Below, piece by piece: positions 1-9,570 of a DNA stretch of 21,830 bases (positions within the stretch are counted from its first letter, which is position 1; each line of letters starts with the position of its first letter). This DNA comes from Haplomitrium mnioides (lineage: Eukaryota > Marchantiophyta > Haplomitriopsida > Calobryales), in assembly GCA_049999725.1 (NCBI GenBank), contig JBNGIS010017841.1, forward strand, positions 1-21,830, in the 5' to 3' direction. The translations under genes were made by a program, and so were the position numbers. The notes under the pieces are model-generated. The model did not search any database, was not told the origin of the DNA, and worked only from the letters and a program-made list of their open reading frames with translations.

Positions 1-157
1 TTGCATAACGAAATTGACTTTCGCTCTATTATGCTTGCTGAAACGACCAAAAAAAAACTTAAAAAAACTCATGTACTTTTTGTTTTTAAAAATTAACCTC
101 ATTTTTTATGTTTTTTGATATGAAAAATCATAATTTTTCCCAAAAAAAAAAAAAGTT
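1..157. other. A/T-rich non-coding flank with homopolymer runs
   Basis: No coding signal is seen. The stretch holds several A and T runs, including 13 consecutive A at 142-154 that end three bases before recognisable gag homology begins. A small perfect hairpin lies at 122-139: arms GAAAAAT and ATTTTTC around the loop CATA. It is not satellite sequence, so if the copia element landed at the edge of the array, its left neighbour here is different DNA or a rearranged junction. Confidence 0.6.
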
Positions 158-568
158 CCTATTCTGAGTAGCTTGTTCTTGGTTCAAAGTAGTGGCTGCT
201 CATTACAAAGGCTGATCACCTATGTTCTTCAAGAAGAAACTATGTCAAAGACACAAGGTGTGTTTGACTCAATGTCAGCCCTATATGTGAATAAGAAGAA
301 GCCCAAGTACAATGGCTCTAAAAACCAGTTTGTCAAATTTGAAGCATCAAGTAGTGATAACACCAAAAGAGAAGTCACATGCTTCAATTGCAATGGCTAT
401 AGCCACATAGTAAGAAATTGTCCAAGCAATAGAGCACAAAGAAAACCAAAACCTAAAGCTCAAAGTAATACAGCAGTAAGACCTAGAGATGACAAGAAAA
501 GACAAGATGAGCCAGTGCATAAGCTCTATCTTACTAGTCACTCTAACACTACAAGATTGTCACAATAA
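158..568 (+). pseudogene. Copia Gag C-terminal fragment with CCHC zinc knuckle
   Basis: The frame reads through the C-terminal part of a copia Gag. A leucine-rich stretch ending LITYVLQEE is followed by a lysine-rich linker, then a zinc knuckle encoded at 380-421, C-F-N-C-x4-H-x4-C, which matches the CX2CX4HX4C nucleocapsid signature with all four metal ligands intact. A basic K/R-rich tail follows. In a live element this part coats and packages the element RNA in virus-like particles. The frame has no credible start: the N-terminal half of Gag is missing and homology begins at a poly-A run. It ends at TAA 566-568 but the same frame continues into protease, so that stop is probably a lesion in what was one polyprotein. 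Confidence 0.85.
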
Positions 569-865
569 GATTAAGATGATGTGTGATATATGGACATGGG
601 AGCCACAGCCCACATGACCCATGACAGACAATGCTTCACTCACCATGAAGCATATTCACATTAATAGTTTGTGTATCTTGGTGACAATACCTATCAAATA
701 GTTAATGGTCAAGGCACAGTCAGAATAACACTTAATACTGGTAAAATAAGAGAAATATCTGAAGTGATGCATGTGCTTGGTATTGCCAAGAATTTTTTTT
801 CTGTAAGTCAGTTTGATAAGGCTCATGGGCAAACGAAATGGGAGTTGTGTTCAAATAGATGCTAA
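569..865 (+). pseudogene. Copia protease remnant, stop-riddled
   Basis: This continues the Gag frame with further stops at 572 (TAA), 584 (TGA), 662 (TAA) and 665 (TAG). The TGA at 584 sits where copia proteases carry the Trp of the W-x-x-D-T/S-G-A start of the domain. The aspartic-protease triplet, normally D-T-G or D-S-G, reads Asp-Met-Gly (codons 593-601) followed by A-T-A-H-M-T, which matches the usual conserved stretch after the triplet. Downstream, V-Y-L-G-D-N, the G-x-G-T-V hairpin and the V-x-x-V-L-G-I-A-K-N-F-F-S-V block are typical of the protease-to-pre-integrase boundary. A Thr-to-Met change is one C-to-T step and Trp-to-stop one G-to-A step. The protein could not be active. Confidence 0.82.
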
Positions 866-1166
866 GGGAAAGCACCTTGCAGCCTGCTTATTACACAAGA
901 AGTTGTATCAGATTAGCAAATCCAATCAGGGAGAGGAAATAGTATGTGGAGCATCAACCTCTTCATCAACCACAAAAGTTGTGGCAATAGTGTCTTGGCC
1001 ACATCATCCAACCAAGGTTGAGACAATTGATGGGAGAGAATATGGTTTTAGGCTTAGACCTGACAACTATTGCCAAGTCAATGGCATTTTAAAGATAGTA
1101 CACAATTCAAGTAATAACATATGTATCTGCAAGACCATTTTCATCTCTAGTGGGAGCTATCAGTAA
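840..1166 (+). pseudogene. Copia linker / pre-integrase-like scrap after a frameshift
   Basis: Around 840-865 the coding potential moves to another frame, giving a lysine-rich stretch (V-Q-I-D-A-K-G-K-H-L-A-A-C-L, then K-L-Y-Q-I), which resembles the strand that precedes the copia pre-integrase zinc finger (compare the general pattern of a hydrophobic strand followed by K-x-L-Y). The H-x-R-L-G-H zinc-finger signature is not visible, and nothing after about 1020 is recognisable. The open frame ends at 1166 immediately before RT sequence, so this is the left edge of the deletion that removed integrase. Assignment rests mainly on position and the short match. Confidence 0.5.
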
Positions 1167-1167
1167 C

Positions 1168-1500
1168 ATCAAAACAAGTCATAAACAATGGTACTAGAAG
1201 ATGGACTCATTTATGATAGAACTAAAGTTTTGTAAGTCAAGAGTTGACTCTAATGTCTACCTATATCAAAGTGAGTCAAGTCTGGTGATACTTGCCGTAT
1301 GTGTTGATGATACTGTTCTTGCCAGCAATGATATGATGTTGTTGACACAGATTAAGAGCTCATTGATGCAAGGTTTTGAGATAACAGACATGGGTGAGAT
1401 CCACTACTGCCTTGGGATGGAGATTACCAGAAGCAGAATAGAAGGGTGGATCCATCTCTCACAACAAAGATATATATATTCTTGAAGTTCAGGATAGATT
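1168..1500 (+). pseudogene. Copia reverse transcriptase, C-terminal part only
   Basis: Homology starts at about 1168 with K-T-S-H-K-Q-W-Y, an in-frame TAG at 1195-1197, then K-M-D-S-F, matching the copia pattern Q-x-P-R-x-W-Y-x-K-x-D-S-F. The catalytic box that usually reads Y-V-D-D appears as C-V-D-D (in A-V-C-V-D-D-T-V-L-A), so the two metal-binding Asp remain but the Tyr is Cys. F-E-I-T-D-M-G-E-I-H-Y-C-L-G-M-E-I and L-S-Q-Q-R-Y-I follow in the normal order. The frame closes at 1483-1485 within a TA-repeat run; reading on in another frame gives L-E-V-Q-D-R-F-N-M-M-D-C-K, so a small indel in the TA run broke it. The upstream RT fingers and palm are deleted. Confidence 0.87.
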
Positions 1501-2249
1501 CAACATGATGGATTGCAAGTCTATTGGCAGCCCAGTTGGTCTAGGAACACGTTTGAGTAAGGATGGTTGTCTTGCAAGTGACAGTGAGGTGTACATGATG
1601 AGGTTTGTACCTTACTCTAGTGCTGTTAGGAGTCTTATGTGGGCCATGATCTGTACAAGTCCTGACATCTCTTATGCAATCAACACAGTTGCACAGTATA
1701 TGGACAATTCAGGTTCAAAGCATTGAATTGCACTTAAAAGAATATTGAGGTATCTAAAGAGGATAAATAATGTTGGTTTGTGCTATCACCATATAGATAG
1801 TCCTATGCCTCTATATAAATATAGTGATTCTGACTTTGCAGGAGATTTGAACTCAAGAAAATCCACAACTAAATATTGCTTTGTTATGTCTAAGGCAAGC
1901 AAGAAGTAGAAAGTTGTTACCCTTTCAAGTACAGAAGCTGAATACATGTCCATATCATGGGCATCTATAGAAGTTGTTTGGCTGAGACATTTATTATCTA
2001 GCCATTGGGTTTGTGCAGCCTGTTACTTGCCTACATTGTGACAACCAGAGTGCTACTGCACTAGTTCCCAACCCAAGGTTACATAAAAGAACAAAGCATG
2101 TTGATGTTCAGTATCACTATGTACAAGGTTTGGTCAAAGATAGCAACATCAAAGTTGTGTACTGCAGCATAAGTGAAATGACTGCAAATATAATTACAAA
2201 GGGATTCTTTGGATACAAACATTTCTTTCTCAGTTGTAAGATGGGTTGA
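1487..2249 (+). pseudogene. Copia RT tail and RNase H, broken
   Basis: After M-D-C-K-S-I-G-S-P-V (the conserved RT/RNase H connection) the frame carries Y-S-S-A-V-R-S-L-M-W and T-S-P-D-I-S-Y-A. It then meets TGA at 1724-1726, in place of the Trp of the K-H-W family pattern, and TAG at 1907-1909. RNase H residues are visible: S-D-S-D-F-A-G-D (first catalytic Asp), S-S-T-E-A-E-Y-M (Glu) and, after a frame change near 2005, H-C-D-N-Q-S-A (Asp). These are followed by R-T-K-H-V-D-V-Q-Y-H-Y-V and the C-terminal V-Y-C-S-x-S-E-M-T-A-N-I-I-T-K-G. The catalytic set is preserved, although the frame is not. The polyprotein ends at TGA 2247-2249, about 40 bp before the LTR, as expected for copia. Confidence 0.88.
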
Positions 2250-2281
2250 TAAGTGTTGAAAGATTGAAAGATTAGACCCTT

Positions 2282-2289
2282 AGTGGGAG
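2282..2289 (+). other. Polypurine tract-like sequence before the copia LTR
   Basis: AGTGGGAG lies immediately before the LTR start TGCTGGAAATAG and 33 bp after the RNase H stop. In LTR retrotransposons this is the position of the plus-strand primer. The single T makes it an imperfect purine run. Confidence 0.55.
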
Positions 2290-2658
2290 TGCTGGAAATA
2301 GACATGTTCACGCTTGCTATTGTAGTGTCCAATCTTTCCTAGAAAAGATATATTCAGTTAAGATATATTTTATATGCACCTGGATATTTTGTACACTCCA
2401 AGAGTTGCACCGGTTCACAAAGGTTGCAGCCCTTACATGGGAAAGGACATTTCCTTCCACATATATGCTTGTTGCAATCTTGGGTGTAACTTGACCAACT
2501 TTTCCACCTGAATTGAATATACTCATAATCATCTAAAGCTATACTAGTTGATTGCATGCATTTATGAGATATTAGTCTTCATGTTTGTACTAGGATTTGT
2601 CATCGTACTGATCCTAACAAAAGCTCAATACTAATGTGATGAGAAATCAATTCTAACA
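2290..2658 (+). repeat. Copia LTR, about 369 bp
   Basis: It starts TGCTGGAAAT and ends ATTCTAACA. The ends are near-inverted (the complement of the right end is TGTTAGAAT), the usual TG...CA form, with mismatches that are all C/T or A/G changes except one. A TATA-like run lies at about 2360-2375. The second LTR is not in the window. An almost identical end (ATTCTAACA) recurs at 2673-2681, so the true right limit could be either 2658 or 2681. Satellite begins straight after 2681. Minus-strand open frames across this region have no features of a gene. Confidence 0.68.
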
Positions 2659-2670
2659 TTGTATCAGATG
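2659..2670 (+). other. tRNA-Met primer-binding-site-like sequence after the LTR
   Basis: The 12 bases after the LTR end match the initiator tRNA-Met complement used by most plant copia elements at 9 of 12 positions (core GTATCAGA). A primer site belongs downstream of a 5' LTR, so finding it here, after RNase H, suggests this LTR was shared between two head-to-tail elements. A chance match is possible. Confidence 0.4.
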
Positions 2671-5600
2671 AAATTCTAACACTCTTGTTACTGATCAAGC
2701 TTTCAGCTTATTTCTATTGCTTTTTCCCCTCAACATAACTTGAGTTTACTTTGTTGCTCTTGCTACTCATGACGCTTTGAGCTCACTTCTGTTGTTTTCC
2801 TCTATTTACACACCTCAAGTTTACTTCCTTGCTCCTTTACTTCCTTTCTCTTTTTACTCGTCAGGCTTTGAGCTCACTTCTATTGTTTTCTTCCATTAAC
2901 ACACCTAAAGTTTACTTCCTTCCTCCTTTACTTTGTTGCTCTAGTTACTGATCACACTTGGAGCTCACTTGTATTGTTTTTTTTTCTTACCACACCTTGA
3001 GTTTACTTCCTTCATCCTTCACTTGCTTTCTCTTGTTAATGGTCACGCTTTGAGCTTACTTCCATTGTTTTTTTGCCTCAACACACCTCGAGTTAACTTC
3101 CTTACTCTTGTTACTCATCACGCTTTGAGCTTACTTCTCTTCATTTCTTTCGAAAATACACCTTAAGTTTGCTTCCTTACTCCTATACTTCGTTGTTCTT
3201 GTTACTTATCACGCTTTGAGCTTACTTTTGTTGTTTTCTTCCGTGAACATACCTTGAGTTTACTTTCTTGCTCCTTTACTTCCATGCTCTTGTTACTCAT
3301 CATGCTTTGAGCTCACTTCTATTGTTTTCTTCCCTTAACTTACATTGAGTTTACTTTCTTACTCCTTTACTTTCTTGCTCTTGCTACTGATCATGTCTTG
3401 AGCTCACTTCCATTGTTTTTTTCCCTCAACACACCTAGAGTTTACTTCCTTGCTCTTCTACCTTCTTGCCCTTGTTGCCTATCACACTTTGAGCTTACTT
3501 CCATTGTTTTTTCCCCTCAATTCACCTCAAGTTTACTTCCTTGCTCCTTTTTTTCCTTGCTCTTGTTACTCATCACACTTTGAGCTTACCTCCATTGTTT
3601 TCTTTTCTCAACTTACTTTCATTGTTTTTTTCCCTTAACACACCTCGAGTTCACTTCTTTGCTCTTGTTACTCATCACGCTTTAAGCTCACTTCTTTTTT
3701 TTGTTCCCTTATTACACCTCAAGTTTACTTCCTTGCTCTTGTTGCTCATCATGCTCTGAGCTTACTTCTATTGTTTTTTCCATTCAACACACCTCAAGTT
3801 CACTTCCTTGCTCCTTGACTTCCTTGCTATTGTTACTAATCATGCATTGAGCTCACTTCCATTGTTTTTTTCCCTCAACACACCTCAAGTTTACTTCCTT
3901 GCTCCTTTACTTCCTTTCTCTTGTTACTCATCATGCTTTGAGTTTACTTCTGTTGTTTTTTTTCCCTCGACACACCATGAGTCTACTCACTTGTGTTGTT
4001 TCCTTCCCTTAACACACCTTGAGTTTACTTCTTGGCTTTTTTACTTCCTTGCTCTTGCTACTAGTGACACTTTGAGCTTGCTTCCATTGTTTTTTTCCCT
4101 CAACACACCTCAAGTTTACTTCCTTGCTCCTTTACTTCCTTGTTGTTGTTACTCATCACGCTTGAAGCTTTCTTCTGTAGTTTTCTTCCCTCAACACAAC
4201 TCGGGTTTACTTCTTGGCTACTTTACTTCCTTGCTCTTGTTACTTATCACACTTTGAGCTTACTTTCGTTGTTTTTTTACCTCAACACACCTCATGTTTA
4301 ATTCCTTGATCCTTTACTTCTGTGCTCTTGTTACTCGTCACGCTTTAAGCTCACTTCTGTTGTTTTCTTCCCTTAACACACCTCTAGTTTACTTCCTTGC
4401 TCCTTTACTTCCCTACTCTTGTTACTCATCACGCTATGAGGTTACTTCTATTTTTTTTTCCATTCAACACACCTCAAGTTTACTTTCTTGCTTCTTGACT
4501 TCCTTGCTTTTGTTAGTGATCATGCCACGTCCATTGTTTTTTTCCCTCAACACACCTCAAGTTTACTTCATTGCTCCTTTACTTCCTTGCTCTTGTTACT
4601 CATCATGCTTTGAGCTTACTTTGGTTGTTTTTTTTCTCTTAACACACCATGCGCCTACTTCCTTGCTCATTTACTTCCTTGTTCTTGTTACTCATGACGC
4701 TTTGAGTTCACTTCCATCATTTTGTTCCATCAACACATCTCAAGTTTACTTCTTAGCTCCTTTACTTCACTGCTCTTGTTGCTCATGAGACTTTAAGCTC
4801 ACCTATGTTGTTTTCTTTGCTTAACACTTCTCAAGTTTACTTTCTTGCTTCTTTCCTTCCTTGCTCTTGTTTTTTATAATGCTTTAAGCTCACTTCTGCT
4901 GTTTTTTCCTCTTAACACACTTCAAGTTTACTTCCTTGCTCTTGTTAGTGATCATGCTTTGACCTTGCTTCTGCTCTTTTTTTCCCTCAACACACCTTGA
5001 GTTTACTTGCTTTCTTTTTTACTTCCTTGCTCATGTTGCTCATCACGCTTTGAGCTCACTTCTATTGTTTTCTTCCATTAACACACCTCAAGTTTAGTTT
5101 GTTGCTCCTTTACTTCCTTGCTCTTGTCACTCATCACGCTTTTAGCTCACTTCTCTTATTTTCTTCCTTTCACACACCTCGAGTTTCTTTCCTTGCTCAT
5201 TTACTTCCTTGCTCTTGGTGCTTATCACGCTTCAAGCTCATTTCTGTTGTTTACTTCCCTTGACACAACTCGAGTTTACTTCTTTGCTTCTTTACTTTCG
5301 TGCTCTCAATACTAATCATGCTTTGAGCTTACTTCTAATGCTTTTCTCCATAAAGAGACCTTGAGTTTACTTTCTTGCTTCTTTACTTCTATGCTCTTGT
5401 TACTCATCATGCTTTATGCTTACTTTTGTTGTTTTCTTCCTTTGACACACCTTGAGTTTACTTTCTTGCTTCTTTACTTCCTTGCTCCTTAACTTCCTTG
5501 CTCTTGTAGCTGATCACACTTTGAGCTTACTTCTATTGCTTATTCCATTCAACACACCTTGAGTTTAGTTCCTTGTTCTTGCTACTCATCACGCTTTGAG

Positions 5601-6299
5601 CTCACTTCTGTTGTTTTCTTCTGTTTACACACCTCAAGTTTACTTCCTTGCTGCTTTATTTTCTTGCTCTTGCTATGTATCATGCTTTGAGCTTGTTTTC
5701 ATGGTTTTTTTCCCTCAACACATCTTGAGCTTACTTCCTTGCTCCTTTACTTCTTTTCTCTGGTTACTTATCACACTTTGAGCTTCCTTTCATTGTTTTC
5801 TTCCGTCAACACACCTCGAGTTTACTTCTTTGCTCTTTTTTCTCATCACGCTTTGAGCTTAGTTTTGTTGTTTTCTTTCTCGAACACATCTGGAGTCTAC
5901 TTTCTTGCTCATTTACATCCTTGCTCTTGTTGCTCATCATGCCTTGAGCTTACTTCTATTGTTTTCTTCCTTTAACACACCTCGAGTTTACTTCCCTTCT
6001 TCTTTACTTCCTTGCTCTTCTTACTGATCATGCTTTGAGCTCACTTGCATTGTTTTTTCCCTAAACAAACTTAGAGTGTATACTTCCTTGTTGCTTTACT
6101 TCCTTGCTCTTGTTACTAATCACACTTTGAGCTTACTTTCATTGTTTGTTTCCTTTATCACACCTTGAGCTTATTTTCTTACTCCTTTACTTCCTTGCTC
6201 TTTTTACTCATCATGCTTTCAGCTGACTTTTGTTGTTTTCTTCCCTCACTACACCTCGAGTTTACATCCTTGCTCCTTTACTTCCTTGGTCTTGTTACT

Positions 6300-6740
6300 A
6301 ATCACACTCTCAGCTTACTTCCATTGTTTTTTCCCTTAACACACCTTGAGTTTGCTTTCTTGCTCCTTTACTCCCTTGCTCTTGTTACTTTTCACACTTT
6401 GAGCTTATTTCAATTGCTTTTTTCCCTCAACACAACTCTAATTAACTTCCTTGCTCTTTTATTTCCTTGCTCTTGCTACTCATCATGCTTTGAGCTCACT
6501 TCTGTTTATTTCTTCCCCCACCACACCTTGAGTTTACTTCCTTGCTCCTTTACATTCTTATTGTTGCTACTCATCATGCTTTAAGGTCACTTCTGTTGTT
6601 TTCTTCCTTTGACACACCTCAAGTTTACTTCCTTGCTCCTTTTCTTCCTTTCTCTTGTTACTAGTCACGCTTTGAGCTTCCTTTCATTTTTTTTTTCTCT
6701 CAACACACCTCGAGTTTACTTCCTTGCTCTTATTACTAAT
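6300..6740. repeat. Partial copy of the higher-order satellite block (copy D)
   Basis: The monomer order here repeats that at 11925-12290. A monomer with CTTTTCACACTTTGA-CTTATTT is followed by one with AAGTTAACTT or close, then one with ACATTCTTGTTGTTGCTACT or a near variant, then one with TAATCACGCTTTGAG-like text followed by TTCCTTTC or TTTCGTTT. The ordered variants show that blocks of several monomers, not single monomers, were duplicated. It lies more than 2.8 kb (insertion removed) from the other copies, so block duplication is old. Confidence 0.65.
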
Positions 6741-6880
6741 CACGCTTTGAGAATACTTCTATTGCTTTTTCCCTTCAACACACCTTGAGTTTAGTTCCTT
6801 GCTCTTGTTGTTCATCATGCTTTGAGCTCACTTCTATTTACACACCCTAAGTTTGCTTCCTTGTTGATTTACTTTCTTGC

Positions 6881-6885
6881 TCTTG
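6881..6885. repeat. Target-site duplication TCTTG, left copy
   Basis: The five bases before the TG start of the 2284-bp insertion equal the five bases after its CA end (9170-9174). Five bases is the usual target duplication of plant LTR retrotransposons. Confidence 0.9.
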
Positions 6886-9169
6886 TGTGAGGCAGCTAAC
6901 AAGTGGAAGATACATGATTTGGCCTTCTAACTCCTTATTTCTTTGAGTGCTTGAAAGTTTTTGTGTTATGAAGAAGAAAACTTGTGGAAAAAGTGTTTGT
7001 TTGAGGCAAAGGCCAACTACAAAGTTACTTTGAAGACTTGACGAGATGTTGTTGTGAGCTTTGCATTCAGATGACTGCATTGGTGACAATTTCAAGCCAT
7101 CTATTTCAGATTGTCATTGAAGATCTGATTTTGCTTCAAATAAAATTTTGAAACGCTTAAAAGAAAGCCCTTATTGATAGCTTTCCAACAAGCTATTACA
7201 CACTTATTTTGGTTAAGAAACAAGAATGCAGTGGCCGTTGCAAGATGACTGCAGTTATGTGCATCCGAGGAGCAACATCAGACTGAGTGTATCCGAAAGA
7301 AAGTTCGGATTTGGATGGAATGGAAGATCAGATTTGAAGGCATCCGGTTCGGAATCTGAAGAAGATAAAAGCATGGTTTTGGATTCAAGTTCAGGCAATC
7401 ATTCACGAGCATATTTATCCAAAGTGTCACATCGGATTTGGAACTTCAATCCGCTTTTCGGACTAGGAAAAATGACCATTTCAGAAAGATGCGTTTGAAA
7501 AGTCAATTGAAGTTCAAAGGAAGAGTTCTTAGGCTCATCGGAAAGGTCTTTTCAAGGGCTTTTCAAGGAGCTATCATATGAAAAGTTTGGATTAGAAGTG
7601 AGGATATAGTCATCATCACAAGATTGCTGCCGAGATTTTTGAGATGAAGACTTCGTCGACATATCCGGTGATTCAGATGTTCCTTTTGATGAAAGAAGCG
7701 TTGCGTCAATCTGTTGAAGGGTGCAACGTTTAGGGAAGATCAACACCGTTGTTGTATAAGTCTCCTCAAGACTATAAACTGAGGGTTGCCAAATCTGTAG
7801 TAAAGAGCTCTCAGAAAATTTTGAATAAAAGTTGTCCGAGAATTCCATTCGTAAGGAGTTGTCTTTATGTTTGAGGGATTGCTTTGAAGAATCTCCAAGT
7901 TGAATTGAATTTGAGAATCGACAAAGATAAGCGAGAAGAAAGAGATAGTTCCGTTCGCTATCGCGAGATAGGACGAACTTAATGAGAATTGCTGCCTTCA
8001 AACTTTTCCGGAGATTGATTGTCCTCCAGCGAAGAGAGGAAAGATTCAATTCCTGGAATAACATAATGAAATTTTGCAGAGATTAAGTGTAGAGTGGTGG
8101 CCCAGAGAGGAAAGCGATCCCAGTAGAGGGGGTACTCGAACCGATCGTAGTCTTGTCTGCTCAATTTGTTGAAGAAGCATTGTACCAAGCTTCTTTTAAA
8201 TATGTGTAAGGTCTAGGAGTGAAGTTTGGATATTGTTCTTCTGATCGACGGATCAGGAGAGCAAGTTTCGATTGACGGATTGAAGTCCAAGCGAATCGTC
8301 AAGGAAATTGCTAAGGGGTTTAGAGGACGTATCTGGAAGCATACAAGTTGTAATCGATTAAGGAAAGGAGTTTGGTTTGTTTAGGAGAGAGAAAGAAAGC
8401 TGCTCTGATCCCTTGTGATTCGCAAGGTGAAATAGAATTCCTTGAGAGTTGTACGAGGTTAAAGAACACATTTTATTTGGTGATCTTAGAGTAGATTGAG
8501 CGAACGCGGAAGAGTTACGGGAAGGAAGTGTTCCGAAGTATTGCGGAGGAGCATCGGAAAGGAAAGAAGATGCATGTCGAGAGGAGAGAGTTCGCAGAAG
8601 TTCTCGCGGAAAGGAAGTGTTACTGAAAGGAAGAGTCTGAAGTTCGAGAGGATCTGCGGAGAATAATAGTAAGATTCCTCCAGATTCTGTGAAGTATTGG
8701 TCCAACTTCCAGTTTGAAAGCGGCGTTGGATGGCGTCGGATTGTTGTCGTCGTGTAGTGCTAGAAGTCAGTGGGAACAGCAGGAAAGTTGTCTTTTAGCA
8801 TTGAAGTCAAGCTACGGATAAGGAACAATGGTCGTACAGGGAAGGACAAGGCGTTCCAACTTCCAAGTTGACTGCGGCATCGGACGACGGTCGAACTGAG
8901 CTAGGTCATCGTTTTGGATTTAACGGAAGAGAAGTTTGTGGTGTCAATTCCGAAGTAGTGTGGCGATTATGTAAAGATCCGTAGCGGGAGTTTGGCATGG
9001 AATTGGATTAATCTGAAACCCGTTTTGGAAAGAGAATTGTGAGAAGATATTGAAACGGAGTGATTTGCGAAGAAAAGTGAGTTCGGTTGCACAGAATCTC
9101 GGCCTCCCTGAGTAAAAGAGCCTTGAATAAGGCTAATTTGTGAAATATTGGAATCTCTCATGTACCACA
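6886..9169 (+). mobile_element. LTR-type insertion, 2284 bp, probably a solo LTR
   Basis: It starts TGTGAGGCAGC and ends GTACCACA (TG...CA), flanked by the perfect repeat TCTTG. Removing it with one target copy makes the distance between satellite anchors on either side (6852 and 9232) exactly 91 bp, one long monomer, so the boundaries are firm. No gag, protease, integrase, RT or RNase H motif is visible in any frame, and no second copy of its ends occurs inside. That fits a very long solo LTR or a non-coding LTR element. The + orientation is weakly favoured by a GAATAAGG run near 9125, which would suit a 3' processing signal. The longest minus-strand frames (7552-8064 and 8358-8705) show no recognisable domain and are not supported as genes. 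Hairpins with perfect arms lie at 7291-7310 (ATCCGAA/TTCGGAT) and near 8240 (CTGATC/GATCAG). Confidence 0.85.
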
Positions 9170-9174
9170 TCTTG
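9170..9174. repeat. Target-site duplication TCTTG, right copy
   Basis: It is identical to 6881-6885 and is followed at once by the continuation of the interrupted satellite monomer (TTACTTATCATGCTTTGAG). Confidence 0.9.
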
Positions 9175-9570
9175 TTACTTATCATGCTTTGAGCTCACTT
9201 CCATTGTTTTTTTCCCTCAACACACCTTGAGTTTACTTCTTTGCTCTTGTTACTTATCACACATTGAGCTCACTTCTTTTTTTTTTTCTTCCGCAAACAC
9301 ACCTTGAGTTTACTTATTGGCTCCTTGACTTTCTTGCTCTTGTTACTCATCACGCTTTAAGCTCACTTCTATTGCTTTCTTCTTTTAACACACTTTAAGC
9401 TTACTTCCTTGCTCCTTTGCTTCCTTGCTCTTGTTACTTATAACACTTTGAGCTTGCTTCCATTGCTTTTTTACCTTAGCACACCTTGTGTGCTCTTCCT
9501 TGCTTTGCTCTTGTCACTCATCACGCTTTGAGATCATTTATGTTGTTTTCTTCCCTTAACACACCTCGAG

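Larger units (their letters stand above)
158..2681 (+). mobile_element. Degenerate Ty1/copia LTR retrotransposon, 5'-truncated and internally deleted
   Basis: Pieces of a copia polyprotein occur in the diagnostic order gag, protease, (integrase missing), reverse transcriptase, RNase H, followed by a purine-rich tract and one LTR. RT downstream of protease and followed directly by RNase H near the 3' LTR fits copia; in Ty3/gypsy the integrase would follow RNase H. No 5' LTR or leader is present: homology starts inside gag, right after a poly-A run. At least three frame changes (near 840-865, 1480 and 2005) and eight in-frame stops show it is long dead. Integrase and the N-terminal two thirds or so of RT are absent between about 1166 and 1170. 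Its right end abuts the satellite array. The element family is clear; the exact lineage within copia is not. Confidence 0.88.
2682..6885. repeat. Satellite array, left block (91/75-bp monomers)
   Basis: Tandem monomers start directly at the copia end and run to the first insertion. Each monomer carries recognisable anchors: ACACCTCGAGTTTACTTCCT, CTTGTTACTCATCACG, CTTTGAGCTCACTTC and a T-rich run ending in CTCAACACACC. Long monomers (about 91 bp) carry ACTTCCTTGCTC twice; short ones (about 75 bp) once. Neighbouring monomers differ by many substitutions, mainly C/T and A/G, and the spacer after GAGCTC is the most variable. The + strand is about 76% pyrimidine in the consensus, which explains the scattered open frames with Leu/Ser/Phe-rich products. 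No gene is supported in this block. Confidence 0.95.

Noticed and set aside
176-192. Possible tRNA B-box (GGTTCAAA) suggesting a SINE or tRNA gene
   Set aside because: There is no matching A-box at a proper distance and no cloverleaf; the segment reads as gag coding sequence.
2117-2557. Minus-strand frames over the copia RNase H end and LTR
   Set aside because: They are shadows of the element; no domain, and the plus-strand assignment is firm.
3808-4788. Open frames of about 150-165 codons with repeated Leu/Phe/Ser-rich peptides that look like a multi-pass membrane repeat protein
   Set aside because: They are translations of the satellite. The same peptides recur in whatever frame lacks a stop because the strand is pyrimidine-rich and the period shifts frame; there is no consistent start, and monomer changes are not biased to silent positions by eye.
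7552-8064. A 170-codon minus-strand frame inside the 2284-bp insertion
   Set aside because: There is no recognisable domain, the Ser/Leu-rich composition is ordinary for the local base content, and it lies wholly inside an LTR-type insertion.
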